This document shows positions 53,188 through 63,754 of a stretch of DNA of 64,000 bases, one piece after another (positions within the stretch are counted from its first letter, which is position 1; every line of letters begins with the position of its first letter). Under the pieces are notes generated by a model that was given only the letters and a program-made list of their open reading frames with translations, was not told the origin of the DNA and searched no databases. Origin of the DNA: Halopseudomonas pelagia CL-AP6 (lineage in GTDB: Bacteria > Pseudomonadota > Gammaproteobacteria > Pseudomonadales > Pseudomonadaceae); assembly GCF_000410875.1 (NCBI RefSeq), contig NZ_AROI01000010.1:110591-174590 (forward strand), given 5' to 3'. The position numbers and the translations under genes were made by a program.

Positions 53188-54334
53188 ACACCACCTCAAC
53201 GTCCTTGAGGCTGGACTCGCGAGGGTTGGTGAGAATGCAGGGGTCATGCATGGCATGCACCGAGAGCATCGGCAGGTCGGTCATGCTGACGCCATGCATG
53301 GCCAGGGTCTGTTCAAATCCAACCGCTTTTTTCAGATCAATCAGGTGCTGGACCAGCCTCTGCCGGATCTGTGGCGTAGTCAGCCCGCGGGTATCAATGC
53401 CCAAGGTCTGGGCCACGATCTTGAAGCGATCAGGTGCCGAGGCATAATTGAACGCCACCACATGCTCTACCAGGATCGCGTTACATAGCCCATGGGGCAG
53501 ATCAAGAAACCCGCCAAGGCTGTGCGACATGGCATGCACTGCGCCGAGAATCGCGTTAGAAAACGCTAGCCCCGCTTGCAGGCTGCCGAGCATGATTTTC
53601 TCGCGCAGTACAATATCCTGCGGATTCTGGATCATCTCCACCAGATTGCCATTGATCAGGCGCATGGCTTCCAGCGCGTGCGCGTCCGTCATCGGACCAC
53701 TGCCGGTGGATACGAAGGCTTCAATGGCATGCACCAGTGCATCAACACCGGTACAGGCGGACAGGAACGGATCCATGGTCGAGGTGGTTTCCGGATCGAT
53801 CAACGATACATCCGGCACCACCGCCTTGCTGATGATGGAGAACTTCACCTTCTCCTGTTGATTGGAGATGATCACGAATTGCGACACATCGGCCGAGGTG
53901 CCTGCGGTGGTGGGCACCATGATCAGCGGAGGAATGGGCGCACGTATGGTGTCAACGCCCTCAAAGGTGAGAATGTGCCGGTCATGCGCGACCACAATGC
54001 CAATTGCCTTGGCGCAATCCATGGGGCTGCCACCGCCCACTGCAACAATGACGTTACAACCGGCAGCGCGGTATACCTCGGCCCCCAGCATGATCTCTTC
54101 GACACGCGGATTGGCCGATACTTGGGTGAAGAGCACGTAATCAATAGCTTGATCCAGCAGACTCTGCTCGACATCAGCGAGCCAACCTGCGGCCTGGACT
54201 CCAGGATCGGATACCAGCAGAACCTTTTTTGCACCAAAGGTGGAGGCATAGTTGGCAACGGTCTTGCGCGCTCCGGCACCGAAGATGATCTCTGGTGTAA
54301 CGAACTTGCGTAACTGACTTATATCGTAGGACAT
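53171..54334 (-). CDS. ercA: Iron-containing alcohol dehydrogenase ErcA
   Basis: A 387-residue group III Fe-dependent alcohol dehydrogenase: GGGSPMDCAKAIG (NAD), PTTAGTSADVSQFVI, metal ligands in DALVHAIEAF and AVHAMSHSLGGFLDLPHG. In P. aeruginosa the homologue ErcA is needed for proper induction of ethanol oxidation, so it acts in signalling or aldehyde/alcohol balance rather than as the main catabolic enzyme. It is coupled to ercS. About 210 bp separate it from the divergent NosR-like gene, with two copies of the recurring element. Confidence 0.88.
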   Translation of the reverse strand: MSYDISQLRKFVTPEIIFGAGARKTVANYASTFGAKKVLLVSDPGVQAAGWLADVEQSLLDQAIDYVLFTQVSANPRVEEIMLGAEVYRAAGCNVIVAVGGGSPMDCAKAIGIVVAHDRHILTFEGVDTIRAPIPPLIMVPTTAGTSADVSQFVIISNQQEKVKFSIISKAVVPDVSLIDPETTSTMDPFLSACTGVDALVHAIEAFVSTGSGPMTDAHALEAMRLINGNLVEMIQNPQDIVLREKIMLGSLQAGLAFSNAILGAVHAMSHSLGGFLDLPHGLCNAILVEHVVAFNYASAPDRFKIVAQTLGIDTRGLTTPQIRQRLVQHLIDLKKAVGFEQTLAMHGVSMTDLPMLSVHAMHDPCILTNPRESSLKDVEVVYAEAL

Positions 54335-54396
54335 GGCGATTCGACTGGCTTGTTGTTGTCCTCCAAGAGTACCTGATTTAGCGCTGGACCATAAGC

Positions 54397-54462
54397 CAGT
54401 ACTGACCTAACCAAGCCCTTCCAACCCAGTTAAACCGCTGCCACATAGTACGACCTAAGTAG
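54397..54462. promoter_or_regulatory. Regulon motifs between ercA and NosR-like gene
   Basis: CAGTACTGACCTAACC (54397-54412) and TAGTACGACCTAAGTAG (54446-54462). On the minus strand the second reads CTACTTAGGTCGTACTA. Both combine the GTACT core with a GACCTAA element, and could serve either divergent promoter. Confidence 0.45.
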
Positions 54463-54547
54463 CGCCGAGGTTGCTCGCAAGTCGCATGGCTCTGGGCAGA
54501 TCTGACGTTCACCATGGACAAGACCACAACTCGGCACGGGGTTATCC

Positions 54548-56701
54548 ATGTCAGCCCGTTCTTTTCTAACCAGCGGTCTACGGGCCTTCTGTATGTTCTG
54601 TCTGCTGCTGAGCCAGGCCTCGCCCGCTGCGATCAATGACAATCAGATCCAGGCACTGTTTCCCAAAGCTACCCGCATCGAGCCCAAGCAGGAAAGACCA
54701 CCGGTTTACAGTGTCTATCAGCTTGACGAGTTGCTCGGCTACGCCTTTGAGTCTAATGACTACTCCAATCTACAGGGTTTCTCCGGCAAGCCTATTCGCC
54801 TGTTGATCGGCATGGACCCACAGGGCGTGCTTAGCGGCGTCAGGGTAGTTGAGCACCATGAGCCGGTGTTTCTTCACGGGCTGGGCGAGCAGGCGCTGTT
54901 TGATTTCGTTGAACAGTACCGTCAGCAGGATATCAGCACGCCGATTGTCGTCGGCGGTCGCCAGGCAGAGACAGTCGATGGCACCTCTATTACCCAATTC
55001 GATGGCGTAAGTAAGGCCACGGTGTCCGTGGTTATTCTCAATGAAACAGTATTAATCGCCGCCATGAGCGTCGCCCGCCAGCTTCTCGAAGGATTCGCCA
55101 GCAGCCCTTTGGCAACACCTAGAGTCGATCTATTCGAGCCGTTGGATTGGCAGCAGCTGCTGGACCGCCAGTACCTGCAACGCTGGCATATTTCCCAAGC
55201 CGAGGCCGAGACAGCTCTGGCTCAGCGCTTGGCTTACTTTCCGAGCCTGCAGATAGACAGTGCCGAGCAGCCTTTCAGCGAAGTCTATTTTGCCTATCTG
55301 AACACGCCCAACAGTGGTCGCAACCTGCTTGGTCAAGTCGAGTTCGACAAGCTCAGTCAAGAGCTGAAAGCCAATGAACAGGCCCTGCTGGTGATTTCCG
55401 ATGGTCTTTACCGCCATGTACCTGATGACTTCACGCCCGCCACCGCGCCCAGCCGCCTGGTATTGATGCAGAACAACAAGGCAATCGAACTGCACGACAT
55501 GAACTATAACAATGGCGCCGTACTGGAGGTGCTCAACACGCCGCTGCGCGACGCTGTAGCGCATATATTCCGAATCAAGCCCCACGCCGGATTCAACCCC
55601 GCCGAGCCAGCTGATTTGCAACTGAACGTCAGCCTCAAACGCAATCCACTGGTCGAAGATAACGCCCTATTTACCCAGGCGCTAACGCTGGACCCAGCGC
55701 TGTTCGATATTCAACCTCCCCCGGCGGTTGCCAAGCCTAAGCCCATCTGGCTGCGCATGTGGCAGGAGCGCGGATGGCAAGTGGGGATCACCTTATTGGC
55801 GCTGGTGTTACTGACGGGAGTTTTCGTATTCCAACAGCGTATCAGCCGTCACAGCCGCGCCTTTCATCTATTTCGTGGCGGCTTTCTGGTCTTCACCTTG
55901 GTGTTTCTCGGTTTGTATGCCCAGGGGCAACTGTCGGTAGTGAATATCTTCACCCTACTGCTTGCGCTGGGCAGTGATTTCGACCTCAGCGTATTCCTGA
56001 TGGACCCGGTGATATTCATTCTCTGGAGCTTCACCTTCATCAGCCTGTTTATCTGGGGCCGGGGACTATTCTGCGGCTGGCTATGCCCGTTCGGTGCGTT
56101 ACAGGAAATGCTCGCCTGGTTGGCCAAGAAGCTGCACATCAGGCAATGGAAAATCGCGGACCCACTACACCGCCGCCTGCAATGGATTAAATATGCTGTT
56201 CTGATCGGCCTGCTGGCCACTGCGTTTATCTCTCTGACCCTGGCTGAGCGCCTCGCCGAAATCGAGCCGTTCAAAACCTCTATCACCCTGTTTTTCGTAC
56301 GTAACTGGCCTTTTGTGCTGTATGCGTTGGTTCTACTGGGCCTTGGCCTGTTCGTGCACAAGTTCTATTGCCGTTACCTTTGCCCACTGGGTGCTGGCCT
56401 GGCCATGCTGGGCAAATATCATCTTTTCTCCTGGCTCAAACGTATCGACGCTTGCGGCAAGCCCTGTCAGCACTGCAAGAACCACTGCGAAATCGGCGCC
56501 ATCAACCGCGACGGCAGTATCGACTACAACGAGTGCATTCAATGCCTGGAATGCATCGTCATCCTCAACAATGACGACCAATGCGTGGCCAGCATCAGCG
56601 CGGCAAAACAAGCGGCTAAAGCCCAAAAACGCCTGGAACAGGGCAGCATCATTGCGACTGATACGCTCTGGCAAAATGCGGCTGCGTCGCCGGAAGTCTG
56701 A
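54548..56701 (+). CDS. NosR/NirI-like FMN-binding polyferredoxin membrane protein
   Basis: A 717-residue protein. A signal sequence leads to a periplasmic region with an FMN-binding domain (DGVSKATVSV, the site of covalent flavin on threonine). At least five membrane helices follow, then CxxxCP loops (FCGWLCPFGALQE, YCRYLCPLGAGLAM) and two 4Fe-4S clusters (CGKPCQHCKNHCE, CIQCLECIVILNN). NosR/NirI proteins pass electrons from quinol to periplasmic enzymes. No nitrous-oxide or nitrite reductase gene is nearby, so a role in electron flow to or from the PQQ system, or in PQQ/PqqE-linked redox, is suggested. It diverges from ercA. Confidence 0.8.
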   Translation: MSARSFLTSGLRAFCMFCLLLSQASPAAINDNQIQALFPKATRIEPKQERPPVYSVYQLDELLGYAFESNDYSNLQGFSGKPIRLLIGMDPQGVLSGVRVVEHHEPVFLHGLGEQALFDFVEQYRQQDISTPIVVGGRQAETVDGTSITQFDGVSKATVSVVILNETVLIAAMSVARQLLEGFASSPLATPRVDLFEPLDWQQLLDRQYLQRWHISQAEAETALAQRLAYFPSLQIDSAEQPFSEVYFAYLNTPNSGRNLLGQVEFDKLSQELKANEQALLVISDGLYRHVPDDFTPATAPSRLVLMQNNKAIELHDMNYNNGAVLEVLNTPLRDAVAHIFRIKPHAGFNPAEPADLQLNVSLKRNPLVEDNALFTQALTLDPALFDIQPPPAVAKPKPIWLRMWQERGWQVGITLLALVLLTGVFVFQQRISRHSRAFHLFRGGFLVFTLVFLGLYAQGQLSVVNIFTLLLALGSDFDLSVFLMDPVIFILWSFTFISLFIWGRGLFCGWLCPFGALQEMLAWLAKKLHIRQWKIADPLHRRLQWIKYAVLIGLLATAFISLTLAERLAEIEPFKTSITLFFVRNWPFVLYALVLLGLGLFVHKFYCRYLCPLGAGLAMLGKYHLFSWLKRIDACGKPCQHCKNHCEIGAINRDGSIDYNECIQCLECIVILNNDDQCVASISAAKQAAKAQKRLEQGSIIATDTLWQNAAASPEV

Positions 56702-56786
56702 AACCGCTGCATGCGGCGCCAGGCGTGCTGGGGAGCAGCTCCAATTATCGTGCGCGCGATGATTCAGTTGGTGGATGCCTGCACGT

Positions 56787-58706
56787 TCAATCCTGCAGCC
56801 AGCGTTGATAGAACGCCAGCTCGTGCTCCAGCACGCTGCGCAGTGTCTGCGCGGCGCGAAAGCCATGACGTTCATCGGCAAAGGTAAGGCATTCGACCGG
56901 GACGCCGTGGGTTTGCAACGCCGCAACCATGCGCTCGGTCTGATCAGGCAAAACCACCCCGTCCTGTAGGCCCTGGAAGAAAATAACCGGGGTGGTGATC
57001 TCAGCAGCCCGTTCCAGCGGGGAGCGCGCAAGGTAGCGCTCGGGATCGCAGGCAGGGTCGCCGATCAGCCAGTCGATGTAATCGGCTTCAAACTTGTGGG
57101 TATTGGCACGCAGCCTTAACGGATCGCTTACCCCATACAGGCTGGCCGCCGCCCGAAAGCGGCCACCGGCTGCAACCAGGCTACACAGCGTGGTATAGCC
57201 ACCCGCACTGGAGCCACGGATAAATACCTTTGCAGCATCCACACGCCCTGCAGCAACCAAGTTATCAATGGCCGCCAGCACATCCTCAACATCGATCACG
57301 CCCCACTGCCCCTGCAGACGCTGGCGGTAGGCGCGGCCGAACCCCACACTGCCGCGATAGTTCAGGTCTGCAACGGCGAAACCGCGCTGGGTCCAGTACT
57401 GTATCCGGTTATCAAGTACCGCATAGGTGGCCGACGTGGGACCGCCATGGGTGAAGATAAGCAATGGCGGCAGAGTCTCGGGTGAAGCGTGAATGCAGTT
57501 GCACGGAGGGTAGAAATACCCATGTGCGATGTCACCGCCTCCACTCATATAAAGTAATCTCTGCGGTTGCGATACTTCCTCTGCCGGCAAGGCTGCAGGG
57601 ACTTCTCGTATAATCTGCAGCGCATGTGTGTGCAGATCAATACGCACTATTGCTGCGCTGCACAGGGCCGAGCCGGCGACACAGAACAACCAGCGCCCGT
57701 TGCTCGCCAGTGAGCGGAAACGCTGATAACCGTGTGCTAGCCGACGCTCTTCGGCACTGGTGTTATGCCGCAAGGCCAGATGCCCGTAGCCGCCCTCCAG
57801 CCAGCTGAGCGCCAACCAGCCATTGGCTAAACCGAGAACATGTCGTGGGTTCAACTGCCAGGGCGCTGGGGCGTGATCTGCCGTCTGGCTGGGCACAGAC
57901 TCCAATCCGCCGTCGGCGAGCACGCGCCAAGGCAACCAGTACCCACTGCGATCAGTCAGGCACAACAATTCCCCCGAAGAGTCGAATTGCGGCTGCTGAA
58001 AGGCTTCGGGCAGAAACGCCTCGGGCTGACTTACCTCGGGCTGCGCAGATGGAATCGATTTTTTACTGACGATCTGCCCCCGATCATTCACCACAGCCGA
58101 CATGAGCCGGGTCTGCGTCCAGGGCAAATGCGGTCGGTCCCACTCGATCCAGGCCAGGTGCAGACCGTCCGGACTGAGGCAGGGGCTGTTGTAGAAATCA
58201 GCCCCCTCAGTGATCACGTCACGCTCACCGGCGTAACTGATCGCCACCAACCGATGCTCAACTGCCGTTGCCGTGTGGCACTCCTCCAGCGCAATCAGGC
58301 GATCACGCAAGGGATCGTTCAGCAGTGCGCCGTAGCGGCAATCGCCGCGCTGAGTCAGCGCTCGGCAGTCTAGATCGTGCAGACCCTGCACGTAGATCTG
58401 CTGATCGTCTTCGTTGACAAAGCACAGGAAGCCAGAGGCAAGACACAATGCACCACCACCGTATTCGTAGACGCGGCTGCGAGCGCTATAACCCGGCGGG
58501 GTCAGGCAGCGCTGGCCGGCTTCTGTCCACTCATGAATCAGACTACGACCGTCCTCAGGATGAAACTCGACCCACAGCAGACGCTGCTCGTCGCAGACCA
58601 GATCAGCATAATCGCTCGCTGCTGCGACCGCCTGCGCCGCGTCCAGAGAGCTGGTCCAGAATCCAGGCTGTTCAGCCTTTGCAGATGATTCGCGAGGTAC
58701 GTTCAT
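56787..58706 (-). CDS. pqqH: PqqH, S9-type prolyl oligopeptidase
   Basis: A 639-residue S9 peptidase: beta-propeller N-terminal half and alpha/beta-hydrolase half with [13 protein letters not shown] (nucleophile serine), LQDGVVLP (Asp) and ERHGF (His). In Pseudomonas the pqqH gene (PA1990 type) ends the pqqABCDE operon, and the protease may complete digestion of PqqA or its products. Start at ATG 58706 overlaps the end of pqqE by 35 bp. No signal peptide, so it is cytoplasmic. It is not essential in other strains, and its substrate is unproved. Confidence 0.86.
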   Translation of the reverse strand: MNVPRESSAKAEQPGFWTSSLDAAQAVAAASDYADLVCDEQRLLWVEFHPEDGRSLIHEWTEAGQRCLTPPGYSARSRVYEYGGGALCLASGFLCFVNEDDQQIYVQGLHDLDCRALTQRGDCRYGALLNDPLRDRLIALEECHTATAVEHRLVAISYAGERDVITEGADFYNSPCLSPDGLHLAWIEWDRPHLPWTQTRLMSAVVNDRGQIVSKKSIPSAQPEVSQPEAFLPEAFQQPQFDSSGELLCLTDRSGYWLPWRVLADGGLESVPSQTADHAPAPWQLNPRHVLGLANGWLALSWLEGGYGHLALRHNTSAEERRLAHGYQRFRSLASNGRWLFCVAGSALCSAAIVRIDLHTHALQIIREVPAALPAEEVSQPQRLLYMSGGGDIAHGYFYPPCNCIHASPETLPPLLIFTHGGPTSATYAVLDNRIQYWTQRGFAVADLNYRGSVGFGRAYRQRLQGQWGVIDVEDVLAAIDNLVAAGRVDAAKVFIRGSSAGGYTTLCSLVAAGGRFRAAASLYGVSDPLRLRANTHKFEADYIDWLIGDPACDPERYLARSPLERAAEITTPVIFFQGLQDGVVLPDQTERMVAALQTHGVPVECLTFADERHGFRAAQTLRSVLEHELAFYQRWLQD

Positions 58707-59832
58707 TACGAAACGTCAGTGCCTCTATGGGGGGCTGGGGCAGTTCTGCCTCGGCACGAGCAGCCAGAATCTTGTCGTGGTGCGGCGACTTGCTGCACAC
58801 CGGGTCCGCCTGGGTGGCGTCTCCGGTAAGCATATACGCCTGACACCGGCAGCCGCCAAAATCCTTTTCTTTTTCATCACAGGAGCGGCAGGGTTCGCTC
58901 ATCCACTCGTAACCGCGGAAACGGTTGAAGCCAAATGAGTCGTACCAGATGTGCGACAGACTGTGTGCGGTGACATTCGGGAAGGTTACCGGCAGTTGCC
59001 GCGCGCTATGGCAGGGTAACGCTGTCCCATCTGGAGTGATACTCAGAAAAATATTGCCCCAGCCGTTCATACAACCCTTGGGACGCTCTTCATAGTAGTC
59101 GGGGGTCACCAGAATCAGTTTGCAGGGGTGGTCTTCGGCAGCCAGTTTAAGCCGGTAGCGCTGCGTGACGGCTTCAGCGTGGTCCAGTTGCGCCTTGGTG
59201 GGGAGCAGACCAGCCCGGTTCAGGTGCGCCCAGCCGTAATACTGACAGGTCGCCAACTCGACAAAATCGGCTTCCAGCGCCAGACAGAGTTCGATGATCT
59301 TTTCGATCTCGTCGATATTGTGCCGGTGCGTGACGAAGTTCAGCACCATGGGGTATCCGGCCGCTTTCACCGCGCGAGCCATCGCCAGCTTTTGTTCGAA
59401 GGCCTTGCGCGAACCGGCAAGCATGTTGTTTATCTCCGCGTCGGACGCCTGGAAGCTGATCTGGATGTGATCGAGCCCCGCTTGCTTGAACGCATTGATC
59501 TTTTGCTCGGTCAGCCCCATACCCGAGGTAATCAGATTGGTATAGAACCCCAGCTCGCGGGCCGCCTCGATCAACTCGATCAGGTCCTCGCGCACCAATG
59601 GTTCGCCACCGGAGAAGCCAAGCTGGGCCGCACCCAGCGCCCGAGCCTGGGTGAAGACGTCTATCCACTGGGCCGTCGTCAGCTCATCCTTGTGATTGGC
59701 GAACTCCAGCGGGTTGGAACAATAGGGGCATTGCAGCGGACAGCGATAAGTCAGCTCGGCCAGCAGCCACAACGGTGGCCCCTGCTCCGGCGTCAGCGGG
59801 CTGTCAGCAGATTTTGATCCAGTGTTGAGCAT
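58672..59832 (-). CDS. pqqE: PqqE, radical SAM enzyme of PQQ synthesis
   Basis: A 386-residue radical SAM protein: CPLQCPYC (cluster cysteines), GFSGGEPL, and C-terminal auxiliary-cluster cysteines ([35 protein letters not shown]). PqqE forms the carbon-carbon bond between Glu and Tyr in PqqA, aided by PqqD. ATG at 59830-59832 follows GAGGTGG and overlaps pqqD by 29 bp; the preceding reading frame lies in pqqD. Confidence 0.93.
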   Translation of the reverse strand: MLNTGSKSADSPLTPEQGPPLWLLAELTYRCPLQCPYCSNPLEFANHKDELTTAQWIDVFTQARALGAAQLGFSGGEPLVREDLIELIEAARELGFYTNLITSGMGLTEQKINAFKQAGLDHIQISFQASDAEINNMLAGSRKAFEQKLAMARAVKAAGYPMVLNFVTHRHNIDEIEKIIELCLALEADFVELATCQYYGWAHLNRAGLLPTKAQLDHAEAVTQRYRLKLAAEDHPCKLILVTPDYYEERPKGCMNGWGNIFLSITPDGTALPCHSARQLPVTFPNVTAHSLSHIWYDSFGFNRFRGYEWMSEPCRSCDEKEKDFGGCRCQAYMLTGDATQADPVCSKSPHHDKILAARAEAELPQPPIEALTFRNERTSRIICKG

Positions 59833-60082
59833 TGGCCACCTCGATAAAGGCGAGGATATCTTCATCCAAGCCTGGAACATTCGGAAACCGACCGGACAGG
59901 CTGTCGATGATGTCGTCAATCGGCCGCTCGCCATCGATCAGCAGCAGCACCTGAGCGGCACTGTCATTCAGTTTAACCATACCCTCGGGGTACAGCAGAA
60001 CGTGGCTGTTCTGGATCGGCTCCCATTGCAGCCGGAACCCGGGACGCAGTATTGGCACTTGGTGCCGCTGGAAGGCGATCAC
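59804..60082 (-). CDS. pqqD: PqqD, PqqA-binding chaperone
   Basis: A 92-residue winged-helix-like peptide chaperone with [37 protein letters not shown] and [13 protein letters not shown]. PqqD holds PqqA and presents it to PqqE. It begins at GTG overlapping the pqqC stop (GTGA), the expected length for the family. A longer frame through pqqC is a read-through artefact. Confidence 0.9.
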   Translation of the reverse strand: MIAFQRHQVPILRPGFRLQWEPIQNSHVLLYPEGMVKLNDSAAQVLLLIDGERPIDDIIDSLSGRFPNVPGLDEDILAFIEVANAQHWIKIC

Positions 60083-60816
60083 AGGTCTATTCCCCGATGC
60101 CAAACGGCCTGATTGGTGACCGTGTGGTAGGGTGCGCGGCCCAATTCGTAGGCCATGCTCATGGCATCCAGCATACTCCAGAGTATATCCAGCTTGAACT
60201 GCAGGATATCGAGCATGCGCTGCTGGGCAGCATAGGTCTGGTAGTGGCTGAGCGTGATGCGCAAGCCATGCTCGACGTCGCGGCGCGCCTCGCTCATGCG
60301 CTTGCGGAAATACTCGTAGCCGCGACTGTCGATCCACGGATAATGCGCCGGCCAGCTATCCAGACGTGACTGATGAATCTGCGGTGCAAAGAGCTCGGTC
60401 AGGGACGAGCTGGCAGCCTCCTGCCAGCTCGCCCTGCGGGCAAAATTGACGTACGCATCGACCGCAAAGCGCACACCCGGCAAGACCCGTTCCTGCGACA
60501 GCAATACTTCGCGCTGCAACCCTACCGCCTCGCCCAGTCGCAACCAGGCTTCGATGCCGCCCTGCCCGTCCTGCTCGCCATCGTGATCAATAATCCGTTG
60601 CATCCATTCGCGACGGGTGGCCGGGTCGTTGCAGTTGGCCAGAATCGCCGCGTCCTTCAGCGGAATATTGATCTGGTAGTAGAAGCGATTGGCGACCCAG
60701 CCCTGAATCTGCTCGCGACTGGCCGTGCCGTTGTACATGGCAACATGGTAGGGATGATGAATATGATAATAAGCTCCCTTGGCCCGCAGGGCCTGCTCGA
60801 AAGCGTCGGCGTTCAT
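60079..60816 (-). CDS. pqqC: PqqC, pyrroloquinoline-quinone synthase
   Basis: A 245-residue helical oxidase (TenA/PqqC fold) that closes the ring and performs the final eight-electron oxidation to PQQ. Visible conserved parts: [43 protein letters not shown] and [15 protein letters not shown]. The ATG at 60816 lies 25 bp after the pqqB stop. Length agrees with the family (about 250). Confidence 0.93.
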   Translation of the reverse strand: MNADAFEQALRAKGAYYHIHHPYHVAMYNGTASREQIQGWVANRFYYQINIPLKDAAILANCNDPATRREWMQRIIDHDGEQDGQGGIEAWLRLGEAVGLQREVLLSQERVLPGVRFAVDAYVNFARRASWQEAASSSLTELFAPQIHQSRLDSWPAHYPWIDSRGYEYFRKRMSEARRDVEHGLRITLSHYQTYAAQQRMLDILQFKLDILWSMLDAMSMAYELGRAPYHTVTNQAVWHRGIDL

Positions 60817-60841
60817 TGGTTCGGGCTGCAAGATAAACTCC

Positions 60842-61753
60842 TCAAAGCGTGATGTGCATGCCGTCAAAGGCGACTTCGATGCCGTGCCGGGTGAGTTCGG
60901 CGCGCTCGGGCGAATCCTCATTCAGGATTGGATTGGTATTGTTGATGTGAATCAGGATCTTGCGGGAGGCATGCTGCTCATCCAGTAACGCCATCATCCC
61001 GTCGGCGCCGCTCTGCTGCAGATGGCCCATCTCGCTGCCGAGTTTGTCGCCGACACCGGCGAAGGCCATCTCGTCATCGCGCCACAGAGTGCCGTCCACC
61101 AGCAGGCAGTGGGCGTCAGCCATCAGCGCTTTGACCTGAGCATCCGGCTGCCCCAACCCCGGCGCGTAGAACAGCACCCCACCGGTATTCAGATCGCGCA
61201 CCAGCAGCCCGATGTTGTCGCCGGGATGGGGATTGTTGCGATGCGGCGAATAAGGCGGCGCTGCGCTGCGTAAAGCGATGGCGGTAAAGCGCAGAGCGGG
61301 ACAAACGGGAATGCTGAATTCCCCTGCCAGCGGGATCGGGTTCCAGCGCAGCCCGCCATGCCAATGCTCAAGCATCTTGAATAGCGGGAATCCGCTGCTG
61401 AGGTCCTCGTGCACCATGTCGGTACACCATACCTGGTGCGGACAGCCCTCGCGCAGGGTCAATAGGCCGGTGACATGGTCGATCTGGCTATCCATCAGCA
61501 CGATGGCGCCAATGGCGGTATCGCGCACTGAGCGCGCGGGCTGCAGCACCGGGCAGCTCTCGAGCTGGGCGCGGATGTCCGGCGAGGCGTTACACAGGAT
61601 CCAGTTGACGCCGTCGTCGGACAGCGCGATAGAAGACTGGGTGCGCGGCTTGGCGCGCAGGGTGCCCTTGCGCAACCCGTCGCAGTTATTGCAGTTGCAG
61701 TTCCATTGCGGAAAACCGCCTCCTGCTGCCGAACCTAGTATCTGAATATGCAT
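60842..61753 (-). CDS. pqqB: PqqB, metallo-beta-lactamase-fold PQQ protein
   Basis: A 303-residue protein opening [19 protein letters not shown], with paired cysteines CNCNNC (zinc), metal-site region [13 protein letters not shown] and [12 protein letters not shown]. PqqB is a hydroxylase-like member of the metallo-beta-lactamase fold, proposed to hydroxylate the Glu-Tyr dipeptide before PqqC. It is separated from pqqA by a hairpin. Length matches family (about 300). Confidence 0.93.
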   Translation of the reverse strand: MHIQILGSAAGGGFPQWNCNCNNCDGLRKGTLRAKPRTQSSIALSDDGVNWILCNASPDIRAQLESCPVLQPARSVRDTAIGAIVLMDSQIDHVTGLLTLREGCPHQVWCTDMVHEDLSSGFPLFKMLEHWHGGLRWNPIPLAGEFSIPVCPALRFTAIALRSAAPPYSPHRNNPHPGDNIGLLVRDLNTGGVLFYAPGLGQPDAQVKALMADAHCLLVDGTLWRDDEMAFAGVGDKLGSEMGHLQQSGADGMMALLDEQHASRKILIHINNTNPILNEDSPERAELTRHGIEVAFDGMHITL

Positions 61754-61794
61754 TGGTTTTCCTGGTGTTCACCGAATCGGCTTAATCAAGGAAA

Positions 61795-61814
61795 CACCCC
61801 GGCAAGCCGGGGTG
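61795..61814 (-). terminator. Attenuator-like hairpin between pqqA and pqqB
   Basis: CACCCCGGC-AA-GCCGGGGTG, a perfect 9-bp stem just after the pqqA stop, followed on the minus strand by only TTTCCTT. Partial termination here would give much pqqA and less pqqB-H, as needed for a substrate peptide. Confidence 0.6.
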
Positions 61815-61822
61815 CCGACCGC

Positions 61823-61894
61823 TCAACGATTAGCAAAGTACATGGTGACTTCAAAGCCGATACGCAGATCGGTAAAGCTCGGTTTAGTCCACAT
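61823..61894 (-). CDS. pqqA: PqqA, PQQ precursor peptide
   Basis: A 23-residue peptide read from ATG 61892-61894 to TGA 61823-61825. It starts [16 protein letters not shown] and has the Glu-Val-Thr-Met-Tyr motif whose Glu and Tyr become PQQ, with tail FANR. GAGGA precedes the ATG. Too short for usual gene finders, but its sequence and position first in pqqABCDEH make it certain. Confidence 0.95.
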   Translation of the reverse strand: MWTKPSFTDLRIGFEVTMYFANR

Positions 61895-61978
61895 AGGTCG
61901 ATCCTCTTGTTTTACGAATAGGTCATGTCGGTCAAAGCCGACAACCTCAGTTAACCACCCGACTGCCACCCCAAGAAT

Positions 61979-61994
61979 GGTACTTTGGAACTAG
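61979..61994. promoter_or_regulatory. Regulon motif upstream of pqqA
   Basis: GGTACTTTGGAACTAG, 85 bp before the pqqA start, a diverged form of the recurring motif (TAC-TTTG-GAA core). Confidence 0.4.
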
Positions 61995-62060
61995 TTTCGG
62001 CCCGATTTGGTAGGGCTTGAGGCTCCTTGGTTGCCGTTCGGTGAGCTACCGATAGGGCAT

Positions 62061-62083
62061 AAAAAAACGCGGCCGAAGCCGCG
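62061..62083 (-). terminator. Intrinsic terminator of exaC
   Basis: CGCGGC-CGAA-GCCGCG; on the minus strand this is a UUCG-capped stem followed by seven T residues, about 95 bp beyond the exaC stop. Confidence 0.75.
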
Positions 62084-62178
62084 CAATGATCCAGAACATC
62101 AATACAAAACCCTGTCCGTTGTAACCAGACAGAGCGCGCCGCCTGGGAGGAGCGGTCCCGGGCGGACGCAACCGGGCC

Positions 62179-63699
62179 TTAGAAGAAGCCCAGCGGATTA
62201 GCGTCATAGCTGACCAGCAGGTTCTTGGTCTGCTGGTAGCTATCGAGCATCATCTTGTGCGTTTCGCGCCCAACACCCGACTGTTTGTAGCCGCCGAAAG
62301 CCGCGTGCGCCGGATACAAGTGATAGCAGTTGGTCCATACCCGGCCAGCCTGAATGGCCCGGCCCATGCGGTAGGCACGGTTAGTATCCCGGGTCCAGAG
62401 ACCTGCACCAAGACCAAATTCGCTGTCGTTGGCAATCGCCAGTGCTTCGGCTTCGTCCTTGAAGGTCGTGACGCTGACCACCGGACCGAATATCTCTTCC
62501 TGGAAGATGCGCATCTTGTTGTGGCCCTTGAGCAGGGTCGGCTGGATGTAATAGCCGTTATTGATGCTGTCTTCGAGCTTCTCTGCGCTGCCGCCAATCA
62601 GGAACTCTGCACCCTCCTGACGAGCGATCTCCATATAAGACAGGATCTTGTCGAACTGCTGTTCGGATGCCTGAGCGCCGACCATGGTCTCGGTGTCGAG
62701 CGGATTGCCACGCTTGATGCTTTGGGTACGCTTGATCGCCATGGCGATGAAGTCGTCATACATGCTTTCTTGTATCAGCGCTCTTGACGGGCAGGTACAG
62801 ACTTCGCCCTGGTTGAAGAACGCCAGGACCAGGCCTTCGACTGCCTTGCTGATAAAGGATTCTTCCGCCTGCATGATGTCGGCAAAGAAGATGTTCGGCG
62901 ACTTGCCACCGAGTTCCACCGTACAGGGAATAATATTCTCTGCAGCGGCATGCATGATGTGCCTGCCAACTGGTGTGGAGCCCGTGAAGGCAATCTTGGC
63001 GATGCGTTTGCTGGTAGCCAGTGCTTCGCCGGCTTCACGGCCGTAACCATTGACTACGTTAAGAACGCCTGGCGGCAAAAGGTCGCCGATGATTTCCATC
63101 AGTACCAGGATGCTCAACGGGGTCTGCTCCGCTGGCTTGAGCACGATGCAGTTACCGGCTGCCAGCGCTGGCGCGAGCTTCCAGGCCGCCATCAGCAGCG
63201 GAAAATTCCAGGGAATGATCTGGCCAACCACGCCCAGTGGTTCATGGAAATGATAGGCGGTGGTGTGTTCGTCGATTTCTGCCAGCGAACCTTCCTGGGC
63301 GCGAATACAGCCAGCGAAGTAACGGAAATGGTCGGCGGCGAGCGGAATATCGGCGTTCAGAGTTTCACGCACGGCCTTGCCGTTATCCCAGGTCTCGCTA
63401 ACAGCCAGCTTTTCCAGATTCTGCTCAATGCGATCGGCTATCTGCAGCAGAATGTTGCCACGGGCCTGTACCGACGTCTTGCCCCAGGCCGCTTTGGCGG
63501 CGTGGGCGGCATCCAGGGCTTTTTCGATATCATCGGATGTGGACCGGGGAATTTCACAGATAGGGCCGCCGGTTACGGGTGAGACATTGGTAAAGTACTG
63601 GCCTTTAACGGGGGCGACGAACTCACCGTTGATAAAGTTACCGTAGCGCTCCTTGAAAGAGACGACGGAGCCTTGAGCTCCTGGATTTGAATAGATCAT
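62179..63699 (-). CDS. exaC: NAD-dependent acetaldehyde dehydrogenase
   Basis: A 506-residue aldehyde dehydrogenase: [33 protein letters not shown], general base in VELGGKSPN and catalytic cysteine in [13 protein letters not shown]-terminal [15 protein letters not shown]. ExaC oxidises acetaldehyde from the PQQ dehydrogenases to acetate. It is adjacent to pqqA as in P. aeruginosa (exaC-pqqA), both leftward. AGAGGG precedes the ATG. The element TTATTTAGTACTAC lies 108 bp upstream. Confidence 0.92.
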   Translation of the reverse strand: MIYSNPGAQGSVVSFKERYGNFINGEFVAPVKGQYFTNVSPVTGGPICEIPRSTSDDIEKALDAAHAAKAAWGKTSVQARGNILLQIADRIEQNLEKLAVSETWDNGKAVRETLNADIPLAADHFRYFAGCIRAQEGSLAEIDEHTTAYHFHEPLGVVGQIIPWNFPLLMAAWKLAPALAAGNCIVLKPAEQTPLSILVLMEIIGDLLPPGVLNVVNGYGREAGEALATSKRIAKIAFTGSTPVGRHIMHAAAENIIPCTVELGGKSPNIFFADIMQAEESFISKAVEGLVLAFFNQGEVCTCPSRALIQESMYDDFIAMAIKRTQSIKRGNPLDTETMVGAQASEQQFDKILSYMEIARQEGAEFLIGGSAEKLEDSINNGYYIQPTLLKGHNKMRIFQEEIFGPVVSVTTFKDEAEALAIANDSEFGLGAGLWTRDTNRAYRMGRAIQAGRVWTNCYHLYPAHAAFGGYKQSGVGRETHKMMLDSYQQTKNLLVSYDANPLGFF

Positions 63700-63754
63700 A
63701 TTATTACCCTCTGCGCGTTGCCTGACCCCTCACGAGCCAAGTCATGGAACGATA

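Noticed and set aside
54430..54642. 70-codon leftward frame over the start of the NosR-like gene
   Set aside because: It is antisense to a well-supported gene start and overlaps regulatory motifs.
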